The notes beneath the pieces were generated by a model, which did not search any database, was not told the origin of the DNA, and saw only the letters and a list, made by a program, of their open reading frames with translations. From NCBI GenBank assembly GCA_035048485.1, contig CM068583.1:70564731-70628730 (forward strand): a stretch of DNA of 64,000 nt, given 5' to 3'. Of this stretch, positions 10,496 through 21,500 are shown in pieces (the first letter of the stretch is position 1; the number at the start of each line of letters is the position of its first letter). A program made the position numbers and the translations under genes. Source of the stretch: Pteria penguin (taxonomy: Eukaryota > Mollusca > Bivalvia > Pterioida > Pteriidae).

Positions 10496-10925
10496 GTAAG
10501 TACAATCACGTGGCAATGAGTCTGAAAAGTGTACCCCAGGTATGTACAATCACGTGGCAGTGGGTCTGAAAAGTGTACCCCAGGTATGTACAATCACGTG
10601 GCAATGGGTCTGAAAAGTGTACCCCAGGTATGTACAATCACGTGGCAATGGGTCTGAAAAGTGTACCCCTGGTATGTAGTATCACGTAGCAGTGAGCACG
10701 AAAATTGTGTCCCAGGTATATAGAATCACGTGGCAATGAACCAGGAAAATGTACCCCATGTATGTAGAATCACTTGGCAATGAACCTGGAAAATGTACCC
10801 CAGATATGTAGAATCACGTGGCAGTGAGTCTGAAAAATGTACCCCAGGTATGTAGAATCTCGTGGCAGTGCTTCTTGAAAATGTACCGCAGGTATGTAGA
10901 ATCACGTGGCAGTGAATTTATTGTT
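10459..10925. repeat. 44-bp minisatellite made from an exon end plus donor site
   Basis: About ten units each contain TGTACCCCAGGTATGTA and CACGTGGCA. The first unit is the 3' end of the exon finishing at 10495 with its real donor (CCCAG|GTAAGT). The later units repeat the same junction with GTATGT or GTATAT. Spacing between TACAATCACG at 10501 and 10545 gives 44 bp. The array contains multiple decoy 5' splice sites. Confidence 0.85.
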
Positions 10926-11073
10926 GCACTTTCTTATTTGTCACTTTGAGGCATGGCAGCTTTTATATCACTTTTATGGTAGCGGTACTTGCCTGGAGCT
11001 ATGATTTACCAGCTCCAAGTATTAACAGTTCTAATAGATACCAACGTTCACCGTGACCCGATTTTACTGCCTA

Positions 11074-11894
11074 ATTGGACGGAGAGAACACCGAGGAAAT
11101 TAAGGCAGGATTGGATGGGGAGAACACCGAGGAAACTAAGGCAGGATTAGACGGAGAGAATACCGAGGAAACTAGGCCAGGATTGGACGGAGAGAACACC
11201 GAGGACACTAAGGCAGGATTGGACGGAGAGAACACAGAGGGAACTAAGGCAGGATTGGACGGAGAGAACACAGAGGGAACTAAGGCAGGGTTGGACGGAG
11301 AGAACACAGAGGAAACTAAGGCAGGATTGGACGGAGAGATCATCGAGGAAACTAAGGCAGGATTGGACGGAGAGAACACCGAGGAAACTAAGACAGGATT
11401 GGATGGAGAGAACACCGAGGAAACTAAGAAGGATAGAACACAGAGGAAACTAAGGCAGGATTGGACGGAGAGAATACCGAGGAAACTAAGGCAGGATTGG
11501 ACGGAGAGAACACCGAGGAAACTAAGGCAGGATTGGATGGAGAGAACACCGAGGAAACTAAGGCAGAATTGGATGGAGAGAACACCGAGGAAACTAAGGC
11601 AAGATTGTACGGAGAGAACACCGAGGAAACTAAGGCAGGATTAGATGGAGAGAATACCGAGGAAACTAAGAAGGATAGAACACAGAGGAAACTAAGGCAG
11701 GATTGGACGGAGAGAATACCGAAGAAACTAAGGCAGGATTGGACGGAGAGAACACAGAGGAAACTAAGGCAGGATTGGATGGAGAGAACACCGAGGAAAC
11801 TAAGGCAGGATTGTACGGAGAGAACACCGAGGAAACTAAGGCAGGATTAGATGGAGAGAATACCGAGGAAACTAGGCCAGGATTGGATGGAGAG

Positions 11895-11897
<3 letters not shown>
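11074..11897. repeat. 36-bp minisatellite (~23 units)
   Basis: Units contain GGAGAGAACACCGAGGAAAC and TAAGGCAGGATTGGAT. Since 36 is a multiple of three, a plus-strand frame translates as GENTEETKAGLD repeats for up to 189 residues, and frames on the minus strand are open too. No acceptor or donor with the locus phase was found around it, and two units are truncated, which shifts the frame. It is therefore annotated as an intronic minisatellite, although a repetitive exon cannot be fully excluded. Confidence 0.8.

Positions 11898-11898
<1 letters not shown>

Positions 11899-11963
<65 letters not shown>
11899..11963. repeat. (TA)n microsatellite
   Basis: About 32 TA dinucleotides directly abut the 36-bp array. 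Confidence 0.95.
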
Positions 11964-11966
<3 letters not shown>

Positions 11967-12065
11967 AATAGATAACATTAGGCACTGTAAAATGTTTTGT
12001 ATAAATTCAAGGACGTTTAACCATATTACAAAAAATTCATTGGTTGAGACAGTGGGTTTGCTTTG

Positions 12066-12235
12066 CAGAAATAGTATCTGATATATAAACTTGCTTGCAC
12101 AAACAGTATCTGATATATAAACTTGCTTGCACAAACAGTATCTGATATATAAATTTGCTTGCACAAACAGTATCTGATATATAAACTTGCTTGCACAAAC
12201 AGTATCTGATATAAAAAAAACCTTGCTTGCATCAT
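12066..12235. repeat. 32-bp minisatellite running into a splice acceptor
   Basis: Five units contain CAGTATCTGATATATAAAC and TTGCTTGCACAAA (matched positions 12073 and 12105). The last unit is altered and supplies the CTTGCTTGCATCATTCAG acceptor of the exon at 12240, so the array is contiguous with a 3' splice site. Confidence 0.85.
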
Positions 12236-12239
12236 TCAG

Positions 12240-12293
12240 CGGCATCGCCATCAACGACGGGGCCCACCACTGTGCCATCAGCAACAACCATGG
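12240..12293 (+). CDS. Thr/Ser/Pro-rich mini-exon
   Basis: A TCATTCAG acceptor and a G|GTAAAT donor enclose 54 nt, phase 1-1, reading ASPSTTGPTTVPSATTM. It joins in frame to 10495 (Ala codon) and 13126 (Val codon). It is a mucin-type linker. Confidence 0.65.
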
Positions 12294-12319
12294 GTAAATA
12301 TGCTTATAAACATGGATTA

Positions 12320-12625
12320 AAATATCTTCCCTGACGATTTCATTTACCTATGGTAATAACTTCTGATATAGTTTCTATCCTCTTATGATTTCATTTACCT
12401 ACTAAGTTCAATAGCTTCTGATAGAGTTTCTTTCCTCTGATGATTTCATTTTACCTACTAAGCACAATAACTTCTGATAGAGTTTCCTTTCCTTTGACGA
12501 TTTCATTAAACTATTAAGTATAGTTACTTCTGATAGAGTTTCTTTCCCCTGATGATTTCACTAACCTATTAGGTACAGTAACTTCTCATAGAGCCTTTTA
12601 CCTCTATTTCCCTAACCTATTAGGT
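12320..12625. repeat. ~57-bp diverged minisatellite
   Basis: About five degenerate units carry AACTTCTGATAGAGTTTC and TGATTTCATTTACCTA. It is intronic. Confidence 0.8.
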
Positions 12626-12822
12626 ACAAGAAGCATCGACCAGGGAGGATGTGCTCTTTTTTCATTTTGATTTTGGCTGATCATGTATCACAATAGAAAA
12701 TTAACTTCCGCTCCCTAGAAGGAAGCTAAAAATAGATAATACATGGTCTGGTTCTCACATCTGGTTCGCTTTCTATACATATGAACTTTTGAATATTACT
12801 AGACCTATAAGTATATTACGAT

Positions 12823-13075
12823 GTGTGATCGTAGGGGGCCAGGTAGCGCAGTCGGTAGCGCGCTCGCTTCTCACCAATGCGACATGGGTTCCGTTCCCAA
12901 TGTGGTACATGAGATGGTGGGGCTGTCACCAACCTGGCTTCGTGGGTTTTCTCCGGGTACTCCGGTTTCCTCCCACACAAACGACACTCTTACGTCAAGA
13001 TCCGTGCCAACGAGCAAGATTTATATAAGTTGTTAACTTGTTTCTTAATCGTTGTAAAATAAATAAAGTTTAAAT
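12823..13075 (+). mobile_element. tRNA-derived SINE, family 2, with target-site duplication
   Basis: The tRNA-like head has an A-box (AGGTAGCGCAGTCGGTAG) and a B-box (GGGTTCCGTTCCC). It is followed by a central domain, GTGGGTTTTCTCCGGGTACT then CCGGTTTCCTCCCAC, which recurs in many invertebrate SINEs, and an A/T-rich tail with AAATAAATAAAG. A perfect 11-bp target duplication, TATATTACGAT, flanks it at 12812-12822 and 13076-13086. The duplication and full structure indicate a fairly young insertion. It lies in the intron between exons 12240 and 13126. Confidence 0.9.
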
Positions 13076-13125
13076 TATATTACGATATCAGTTTTCAATA
13101 CTGAAGTATTTTTCTTTCTCTAAAG

Positions 13126-13284
13126 TGCCACAGTCAACCGATGGCAACGGAAGCCAAGAAACTACAGCTCCAAGTGTCGTGACAACCGACGGAAATAACA
13201 GTCCAACTACTATGGCCCCAGTGGTAACAACCGACGCGCCATCTAGCGGTAATCCCCCGGATATCAGTACACCAGTACCAACGG
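13126..13284 (+). CDS. Thr/Ser/Asp-rich mucin-like exon
   Basis: A TTCTCTAAAG acceptor opens a phase-1 frame encoding about 53 residues with TTAPSVVTTD and TTMAPVVTTD near-repeats and an N-glycosylation sequon (NGS). The chosen donor is ACGG|GTGATT at 13285. An earlier donor, AGCG|GTAATC after 13248, keeps the same phase and would remove twelve codons, so alternative 5' splice-site use is possible. The frame beyond 13284 ends at TAA within three codons. Confidence 0.65.
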
Positions 13285-13568
13285 GTGATTATTAAACTGA
13301 TAATGTAGACGTCTAAAATATTATCAAACACTTTTTATATTTATATGAATTGAATATAGTATGAAGAGTTAACAAGTATCTATAACGTTGATTAATAGCT
13401 TACGTAATGTCGAATATTTGATGTAATTTTTTCACTCAAAATGTGCATGGTACATATATGTCCGCTTCTCTGTGTGATATGTAACGTGCTTTTGCGTTTT
13501 GATCAATGTCCATCGAGTTGGTTTTGTCGCATGCTTTCTGATGCTGTGTTTTATCTGCTTACATTAAG

Positions 13569-14105
13569 ATACTATTAGCACTAGTTTGGCGATACCGACA
13601 AAGTCTCCAACAAAGACTGTTGCCTCTTTTTCTTCTACAATGTCCACGAATCCTGTCGTACCAACCAAACCAAATGCGTCAGTTGGTACGCCTTCCTCTG
13701 TCTCTGTCTCATCAAATGGCATGTCTTCCGCTTCTATGCCGTCTGCAGGTATGTCGTCTGCTTCATTTTCTTCAATGTCTTCTGTCATGCCAGTAGTATC
13801 TTCCTCCTCCGTCGATATGTCGTCTGTTCAGTCCACAATTGTTGGTATGACAACTGATCTAAATCCCCCTCAAACAGCCTCCTCTCAGGGCGTCCCAACA
13901 AAAATGCCGAAGCCAACAAAATCAACTGATGTCAGTCAACAAACAGATGTACCCACAAAGCCAAGTAATCCCTCAGGTACAACAGCCGGAAGTGGTTCAG
14001 CTACCGGAAGTGGTTCCTCTGGTGGAAGTGGTACAGCTACCGGAAGTGGTTCCTCTGGTGGAAGTGGTACCACTGCTCCAAGTGTTGATTTGACAACAAA
14101 TCCAG
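13569..14105 (+). CDS. large Ser/Thr/Met-rich exon with Gly-Ser repeats
   Basis: The acceptor is ACATTAAG. The frame is 537 nt, phase 1-1, with a CCAG|GTATTT donor. The first half is Ser/Thr/Pro/Lys-rich, the middle carries MSSAS/MPSAG-type short repeats, and the end is a Gly-Ser tract (SATGSGSSGGSGT twice). There are no cysteines, so a flexible, probably O-glycosylated spacer is expected. It is the longest exon of the locus and is followed by the final linkers and two ShK exons. Confidence 0.75.
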
Positions 14106-14159
14106 GTATTTAAATTACGTAGTGGCCTGAATTAATCTAGACATTAGTCCTGTGTCTTT

Positions 14160-14335
14160 CCCCACAATCATATCAGACTCATTCCGCACAATAATGTTAG
14201 ACTCTTACCGCACAATAATGTTAGACTCTTTCCGCACAATAATGTTAGACACTTTCCGCACAATAATGTTAGACCCTTTCCGCACAATAATGTTAGACAC
14301 GTTCATCACAATTATGTTAGACTTTCCTCACAATG
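14160..14335. repeat. 24-bp minisatellite
   Basis: About seven units contain TTCCGCACAATAATGTTAGA. It lies just after the 13569-14105 exon. The 24-bp unit leaves a short frame open by chance. Confidence 0.9.
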
Positions 14336-14339
14336 TAAG

Positions 14340-14765
14340 TCGTTTTCCGAGTTTTCGCTCTCAGTTTGAAATCCATAATATTACCATAAAAGCATGTGAC
14401 TATGGACAATAAACAATGTTTCAAATATTTCAGTCATTACAAATCAAAGAGTAAAATTTTCTAGTTTTGTTTGAGTAGATATCACCGTTTTCTCTATGAC
14501 TTGTCCACTTGTAAGCGTTTTGTTTCAGTTAACCTTAATGAAATTCATTGTCCTGTACTTGCAGAAAAATTCATCACTTTAAATTTAAGATTTGGTTATA
14601 TAAGAAAGAAAACTCGGAATTGGCCTATGGAACTTATTGCAGATTTTCTGGTCTTTAGTATATATCAATCACCAACTTTACCATGCTTTATAATATCTAT
14701 TGCCATGGAGTTTTTGATATAAGTGTGGCCGAGTGTGCTTCTTTGTCCAAATATTGCCTGGCTTT
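14340..14765. other. unassigned intronic DNA
   Basis: AT-rich single-copy-looking sequence between two arrays. No exon with consistent splice sites was found. Confidence 0.4.
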
Positions 14766-14769
14766 AAAG

Positions 14770-16125
14770 ACATGTAGTATCAGCTTAATACCTAGTGATA
14801 AGAGATAGACTACAATACTTATATCTGTACAGCTTAATACCTAGTGATAAGAGATAGCCTACAATACTTATATCTGTACAGCTTAATACCTAGTGATAAG
14901 AGATAGCCTACAATACTTATATCTGTACAGCTTAATACCTAGTGATAAGAGATAGCCTACAATACTTACATCTGTACAGCTTAATGCCTAGTGATAAGAG
15001 ATAGACTACAATACTTATATCTGTACAGCTTAATACCTAGTGATAAGAGATAGACTACAATACTTATATCTGTACAGCTTAATACCTAGTGATAAGTGAT
15101 AGTCTACAATACTTATATCTGTACAGCTTAATACCTAGTGATAAGAGATAGCCTACAATACTTATATCTATACAGCTTAATACCTAGTGATAAGAGATAG
15201 CCTACAATACTTATATCTGTACAGCTTAATACCTAGTGATAAGTGATAGTCTACAATACTTATATCTGTACAGCTTAATACCTAGTGATAAGAGATAGAC
15301 TACAATACTTATATCTGTACAGCTTAATACCTGGTGATAAGAGATAGCCTACAATACTTATATCTGTACAGCTTAATACCTAGTGATAAGTGATAGTCTA
15401 CAATACTTATATCTGTACAGCTTAATACCTAGTGATAAGAGATAGCCTACAATACTTATATCTATACAGCTTAATACCTAGTGATAAGAGATAGCCTACA
15501 ATACTTATATCTGTACAGCTTAATACCTAGTGATAAGTGATAGTCTACAATACTTATATCTGTACAGCTTAATACCTAGTGATAAGAGATAGCCTACAAT
15601 ACTTATATCTGTACAGCTTAATACCTGGTGATAAGAGATAGTCTACAATACTTATATCTGTACAGCTTAATACCTAGTGATAAGTGATAGACTACAATAC
15701 TTATATCTGTACAGCTTAATACCTAGTGATAAGAGATAGACTACAATACTTATATCTGTACAGCTTAATACCTAGTGATAAGAGATAGCCTACAATACTT
15801 ATATCTGTACAGCTTAATATCTGTACAGCTTAATACCTAGTGATAAGAGATAGCCTACAATACTTATATCTGTACAGCTTAATACCTGGTGATAAGAGAT
15901 AGCCTACAATACTTATATCTATACAGCTTAATACCTAGTGATAAGAGATAGACTACAATACTTATATCTGTACAGCTTAATACCTAGTGATAAGAGATAG
16001 CCTACAATACTTATATCTGTACAGCTTAATACCTAGTGATAAGAGATAGCCTACAATACTTATATCTGTACAGCTTAATACCTAGTGATAAGAGATAGAC
16101 TACAATACTTATATCTGTACTGCAG
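14770..16125. repeat. 49-bp minisatellite (~27 units)
   Basis: Units contain CAGCTTAATACCTAGTGATA and ACAATACTTATATCTGTA with very few changes (matched positions 14831 and 14880). Variants at two or three positions (GATAGCC/GATAGAC/GATAGTC, GAGATAG/GTGATAG) recur in blocks, which indicates recent multi-unit duplication. Confidence 0.95.
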
Positions 16126-16220
16126 TCTGTAAACTAATAATGAAGGAGGAAGGAAATGTATATGTTACTGCAATCATCTCATTGGTAATGCTTATACAAA
16201 TCAAATCTGTTTTTCTCTAG

Positions 16221-16274
16221 CTACGACTTCAGAATTGTTGCCACCCGCTGTAACTGGACAGTATGTAGAGTCAT
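16221..16274 (+). CDS. linker mini-exon
   Basis: A TTTTTCTCTAG acceptor (strong pyrimidine tract) and a T|GTAAGT donor enclose 54 nt, phase 1-1, reading TTSELLPPAVTGQYVES. It joins in frame to 14105 (Ala codon) and to 16314 (Cys codon). The following intron would be only 39 nt. Confidence 0.6.
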
Positions 16275-16313
16275 GTAAGTGAGATGATATGTATATGATT
16301 GGATTACTTTTAG

Positions 16314-16358
16314 GTACAGATGTCCCGTCTATCACCAACACTACATACGTGGAAAACA
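16314..16358 (+). CDS. linker mini-exon with N-glycosylation site
   Basis: A TTACTTTTAG acceptor and an A|GTGAGT donor enclose 45 nt, phase 1-1, reading TDVPSITNTTYVEN with an NTT sequon. It lies 39 nt after the previous exon; either that intron is at the lower limit for splicing or the two exons are alternatives. Confidence 0.55.
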
Positions 16359-16389
16359 GTGAGTTACACATTGCTTTAAAGCATCAACC

Positions 16390-17200
16390 TTAGATGTCAC
16401 GTGGTATTCATGGCACGTTAATCGTAGATTACACCTAGTGTTTTGTCACGTAATATTCATTACATCTTAGTCGTAGATTACATGTCACGTCTTGTCACGT
16501 AGTATTTATGACACCTAAATAGTAGATTACACGTCTTGTTTTGTCATGTAGTATTCATTACATCGTAGTCGTAGATTACATGTCACGTAGTATTTATGAC
16601 ACCTAAATCGTAGATTACACGTCTTGTTTTGTCATGAAGTATTTATTACACCTTAGTCGCAGATTACATGTCACGTCTTGTCACGTAGTATTTATGACAC
16701 CTAAATCGTAGATTACACGTCTTGTTTTGTCATGAAGTATTTATTACACCTTAGTCGTAGATTACATGACACGTCTTGTTACGTACATGTAGTATTCATG
16801 ACACCTAAATCGTAGATTACACTTCATGTTTTGTCACGTAGAATCCATTACATCTCAGTCGTAGATTACATGTCACGTCTTATCACACAGTATTTAAATC
16901 GTAGATAATTCCCCATGTTTTGTTACAATATTCATAATATTTTAATCCCTTTTTTGCTCATTCATTGTTGTTACCTAGAATACACAGTCATTTGTCGCTA
17001 TGGCTTTCATGACATTTTAGTCGTAGATTACTCCTTACTTGTCGCTATGACATTCATGACATCTTAGACGTAAATTACTCCTTACTTGTCTCTATGGCTT
17101 TCATGACATTTTAGTCATAGATTTTTCCTTACTTGTCGCTATGACTTTCATGATATTTTAGTCGTACATTACTCCTTACTTGTCTCTATGACATCATAGA
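16390..17200. repeat. degenerate minisatellite
   Basis: Irregular units carry CGTAGATTACATGTCACG, TTGTCACGTAGTATTTATGA and, in the second half, TTACTCCTTACTTGTCGCTA. The period is variable because small blocks of about 20-40 bp have been reshuffled. Confidence 0.75.
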
Positions 17201-17384
17201 TAGGCTGAATGCAACGAGTATTTGTGACAACTAAAAAACTTTTACCAATAAGGTTTTTGTAGCAAACTTCTGTACTAAGAAAAATCTATACTATATTTTG
17301 CTTTGTTTTTGTATATTTTTGTTTTAGGTATTTTAGGTATAGTAAAGTACCGAATCGATTAAAGTGCATAGTAAGTAATTGTAA

Positions 17385-17779
17385 CATTGCAACGACCTGG
17401 TGTTAACAATACCATGTTTATTACTGCAGCTAACTGCACAGACGACCTGGTGTTAACAATACCATGTTTATTACTGCAGCTAACTGCACAGACGACCTGG
17501 TGTTAACACTACCATGTTTATTAATGCAGCTAACTGCACAGACGACCTGGTGTTAGCAATACTATGTCTATTACTGCAGCTAACTGCACAGACGACCTGG
17601 TGTTAACACTACCATGTTTATTACTGCAGCTAACTGCACAGACGACCTGGTGTTAACAATACTATGTTTATTACTGCAGCTAACTGCACAGACGACCTGG
17701 TGTTAACACTACCATGTTTATTAATGCAGCTAACTGCACAGACGACCTGGTGTTAACAATACTATGTTTATTACTGCAG
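17385..17779. repeat. 50-bp minisatellite made from an acceptor plus exon start
   Basis: Eight junctions each contain TTTATTACTGCAG followed by CTAACTGCACAGACGAC. The last junction is the real acceptor and first codons of the ShK exon at 17780. Period 50 bp (17401 and 17451). Earlier units continue CTGGTGTTAACA instead of the exon body. Entering at an earlier acceptor would hit TAA within the next unit, so only the last acceptor is productive. Confidence 0.85.
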
Positions 17780-17911
17780 CTAACTGCACAGACGACCCTA
17801 AAGTGGATTGTCGTCTATATAACGCTACTATGATCTGCGCAGAGGACAGTATTTACCGTCCTTGGACCCTACAACATTGTAAAGCATACTGCGGACTCGG
17901 AAACTGCACAA
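17780..17911 (+). CDS. ShK-like exon 3
   Basis: An ACTGCAG acceptor and an A|GTAATA donor bound 132 nt, phase 1-1. The six cysteines are spaced C-x7-C-x8-C-x13-C-x3-C-x4-C. This is looser than in the other three ShK modules of the locus, notably the last pair (CKAYCGLGNC). Two N-glycosylation sequons are visible (NCT, NAT). It is probably a diverged ShK module at the C-terminal end of the mucin-like protein. Its 5' junction has been amplified upstream. Confidence 0.75.
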
Positions 17912-18316
17912 GTAATATGCCTTCCTTCATACTATTCCACTAGATCACACACGATATGTAAAAATGCTACGATACACTTAAAATATTATATATGTCTTGC
18001 TAAATACATAATATATTCATAGATCTAGTTATGTAAGTTTTCAATTCTATAATTAATCATTTCAAAGTAAAGAAATGGGGAACATCACATTATTTAAGTT
18101 TATCAAAATACACACTTTCACTTAATGATACATATGTACAAGATATAAATAGGACCAAGTTTAATAGTATATATTCTTCTACAATAATAAAAAAAAATCA
18201 AAACTAAATCGTCAGAATGAGAGGTTTGATGGGTGGGAGTTACATATATATGATTGATAGGAGCTTCCTCTACACAGGCAGTCAAACAATTAACTATAAC
18301 TATCTGTTTTTTGCAG

Positions 18317-18446
18317 AACCTACTTTGGGACCTTGTATAGACGAAATCAATAACTGTGATGAATACCAAGCAGATATGTGTACAAATCATTTCTTCTTAC
18401 TCTTCCGCGAAAAGAACTGCAGGAAATTCTGTGGTATATGTGATCA
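18317..18446 (+). CDS. ShK-domain exon 4 (C-terminal)
   Basis: A TTTTTTGCAG acceptor opens a module with cysteine spacing C-x6-C-x7-C-x12-C-x3-C-x2-C, ending CRKFCGICDQ. A perfect GTAAGT donor follows nucleotide 18446, leaving phase 2. Splicing to the acceptor at 23164 gives one more codon and a stop. If the donor is not used, TAA at 18448-18450 ends the protein almost identically. Either way this module is the C-terminus. Confidence 0.85.
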
Positions 18447-18485
18447 GTAAGTAGCTAGTAGGTTTTCAGAGGGTGAATTTTTTAT

Positions 18486-18486
<1 letters not shown>

Positions 18487-18527
<41 letters not shown>

Positions 18528-21500
18528 TATACATAACACTACCATATCTGTCTTTATAACCTGTACATAACACTACCATATCTATATTTATAACCTATAA
18601 ATAACACTACCATATCTATATTTATAACCTGTAAATAACACTACCATATCTATGTTTATAACATATAAATAACACTTACATATCTCTGTTTATAACTTAT
18701 AAATAACACTACCATATCTATGTTTATAACCTATACATAACACTACCATATCTGTCTTTATAACCTGTACATAACACTACCATATCTATATTTATAACCT
18801 ATAAATAACATTACTATATCTATGTTTATAACCTATAAATAACACTACCATATCTATGTTTATAACTTATAAATAACACTACCATATCTATGTTTATAAC
18901 CTATACATAACAATACCATATCTATGTTTATAACTTATAAATAACACTACCATATCTATGTTTATAACTTATAAATAACACTACCATATCTATGTTTATA
19001 ACCTATAAATAACACTACCATATCTATGTTTATAACCTATACATAACAATACCATAACTATGTTTATAACCTATAAATAACACTACCATATCTATGTTTA
19101 TAACCTATAAATAACACTACCATATCTATGTTTATAACCTATACATAACACTACCATATCTGTCTTTATAACCTGTACATAACACTACCATATCTATGTT
19201 TATAACTTATAAATAACACTAACATATCTATGTTTATAACTTATAAATAACACTACCATATCTATGTTTATAACCTATAAATAATACTACCATATCTATG
19301 TTTATAACCTATACATAACAATACCATATCTATGTTTATAACCTATAAATAACACTACCATATCTATATTTATAACCTATAAATAACACTACCATATCTA
19401 TGTTTATAACCTATAAATAACACTACCATATCTATGTTTATAACCTATCAATAACACTACGATATCTATGTTTATAACCTATCAATAACACTACCATATC
19501 TATTTTTATAACCTATAAATAACACTACCATAACTATGTTTATAACCTATAAATAACACTAACATATCTATGTTTATAACCTATACATAATACTACCATA
19601 TCTATGTTTATAACCTATACATAACAATACCATATCTATGTTTATAACCTATAAATAACACTACCATATCTATGTTTATAACCTATAAATAACACTACCA
19701 TATCTATGTTTATAACTTATAAATAACACTCAATATCTCTGTTTATAACCTATACATAACACTACCATATCTATGTTTATAACCTATAAATAACACTACC
19801 ATATCTATGTTTATAACCTATATATAACACTAACATATCTATGTTTATAACCTATATATAACACTACCATATCTCTGTTTATAACCTATAAATAACATTA
19901 CCATATCTATGTTTATAACCTATACATAACAATACCATATCTATGTTTATAACCTATAGATAACACTACCATATCTATTTTTATAACCTAGAAATAACAC
20001 TACCATACCTATGTTTATAACCTATAAATAACACTACCATATCTATGTTTATAACCTATAAATAACACTACCATATCTATATTTATAACCTATAAATAAC
20101 ACTACCATATCTATGTTTATAACCTATAAATAACACTACCATATCTATGTTTATAACTTATAAATAACACTTACATATCTCTGTTTATAACTTATAAATA
20201 ACACTACCATATCTATGTTTATAACCTATACATAACACTACCATATCTGTCTTTATAACCTGTACATAACACTACCATATCTATATTTATAACCTATAAA
20301 TAACATTACTATATCTATGTTTATAACCTATAAATAACACTACCATATCTATGTTTATAACTTATAAATAACACTACCATATCTATGTTTATAACCTATA
20401 CATAACAATACCATATCTATGTTTATAACCTATAAATAACACTACCATATCTATGTTTATAACTTATAAATAACACTACCATATCTATGTTTATAACCTA
20501 TAAATAACACTACCATATCTATGTTTATAACCTATACATAACAATACCATAACTATGTTTATAACCTATAAATAACACTACCATATCTATGTTTATAACC
20601 TATAAATAACACTACCATATCTATGTTTATAACCTATACATAACACTACCATATCTGTCTTTATAACCTGTACATAACACTACCATATCTATGTTTATAA
20701 CTTATAAATAACACTAACATATCTATGTTTATAACTTATAAATAACACTACCATATCTATGTTTATAACCTATAAATAATACTACCATATCTATGTTTAT
20801 AACCTATACATAACAATACCATATCTATGTTTATAACCTATAAATAACACTACCATATCTATATTTATAACCTATAAATAACACTACCATATCTATGTTT
20901 ATAACCTATAAATAACACTACCATATCTATGTTTATAACCTATCAATAACACTACCATATCTATGTTTATAACCTATCAATAACACTACCATATCTATTT
21001 TTATAACCTATAAATAACACTACCATAACTATGTTTATAACCTATAGATAACACTAACATATCTATGTTTATAACCTATACATAATACTACCATATCTAT
21101 GTTTATAACCTATACATAACAATACCATATCTATGTTTATAACCTATAAATAACACTACCATATCTATGTTTATAACCTATAAATAACACTACCATATCT
21201 ATGTTTATAACTTATAAATAACACTTACATATCTCTGTTTATAACCTATACATAACACTACCATATCTATGTTTATAACCTATAAATAACACTACCATAT
21301 CTATGTTTATAACCTATATATAACACTAACATATCTATGTTTATAACCTATATATAACACTACCATATCTCTGTTTATAACCTATAAATAACATTACCAT
21401 ATCTATGTTTATAACCTATACATAACAATACCATATCTATGTTTATAACCTATAGATAACACTACCATATCTATTTTTATAACCTAGAAATAACACTACC

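Noticed and set aside
11075..11975. Plus-strand GENTEETKAGLD repeat ORFs as a repetitive exon
   Set aside because: No splice site with the locus phase at either side, and truncated units shift the frame twice.
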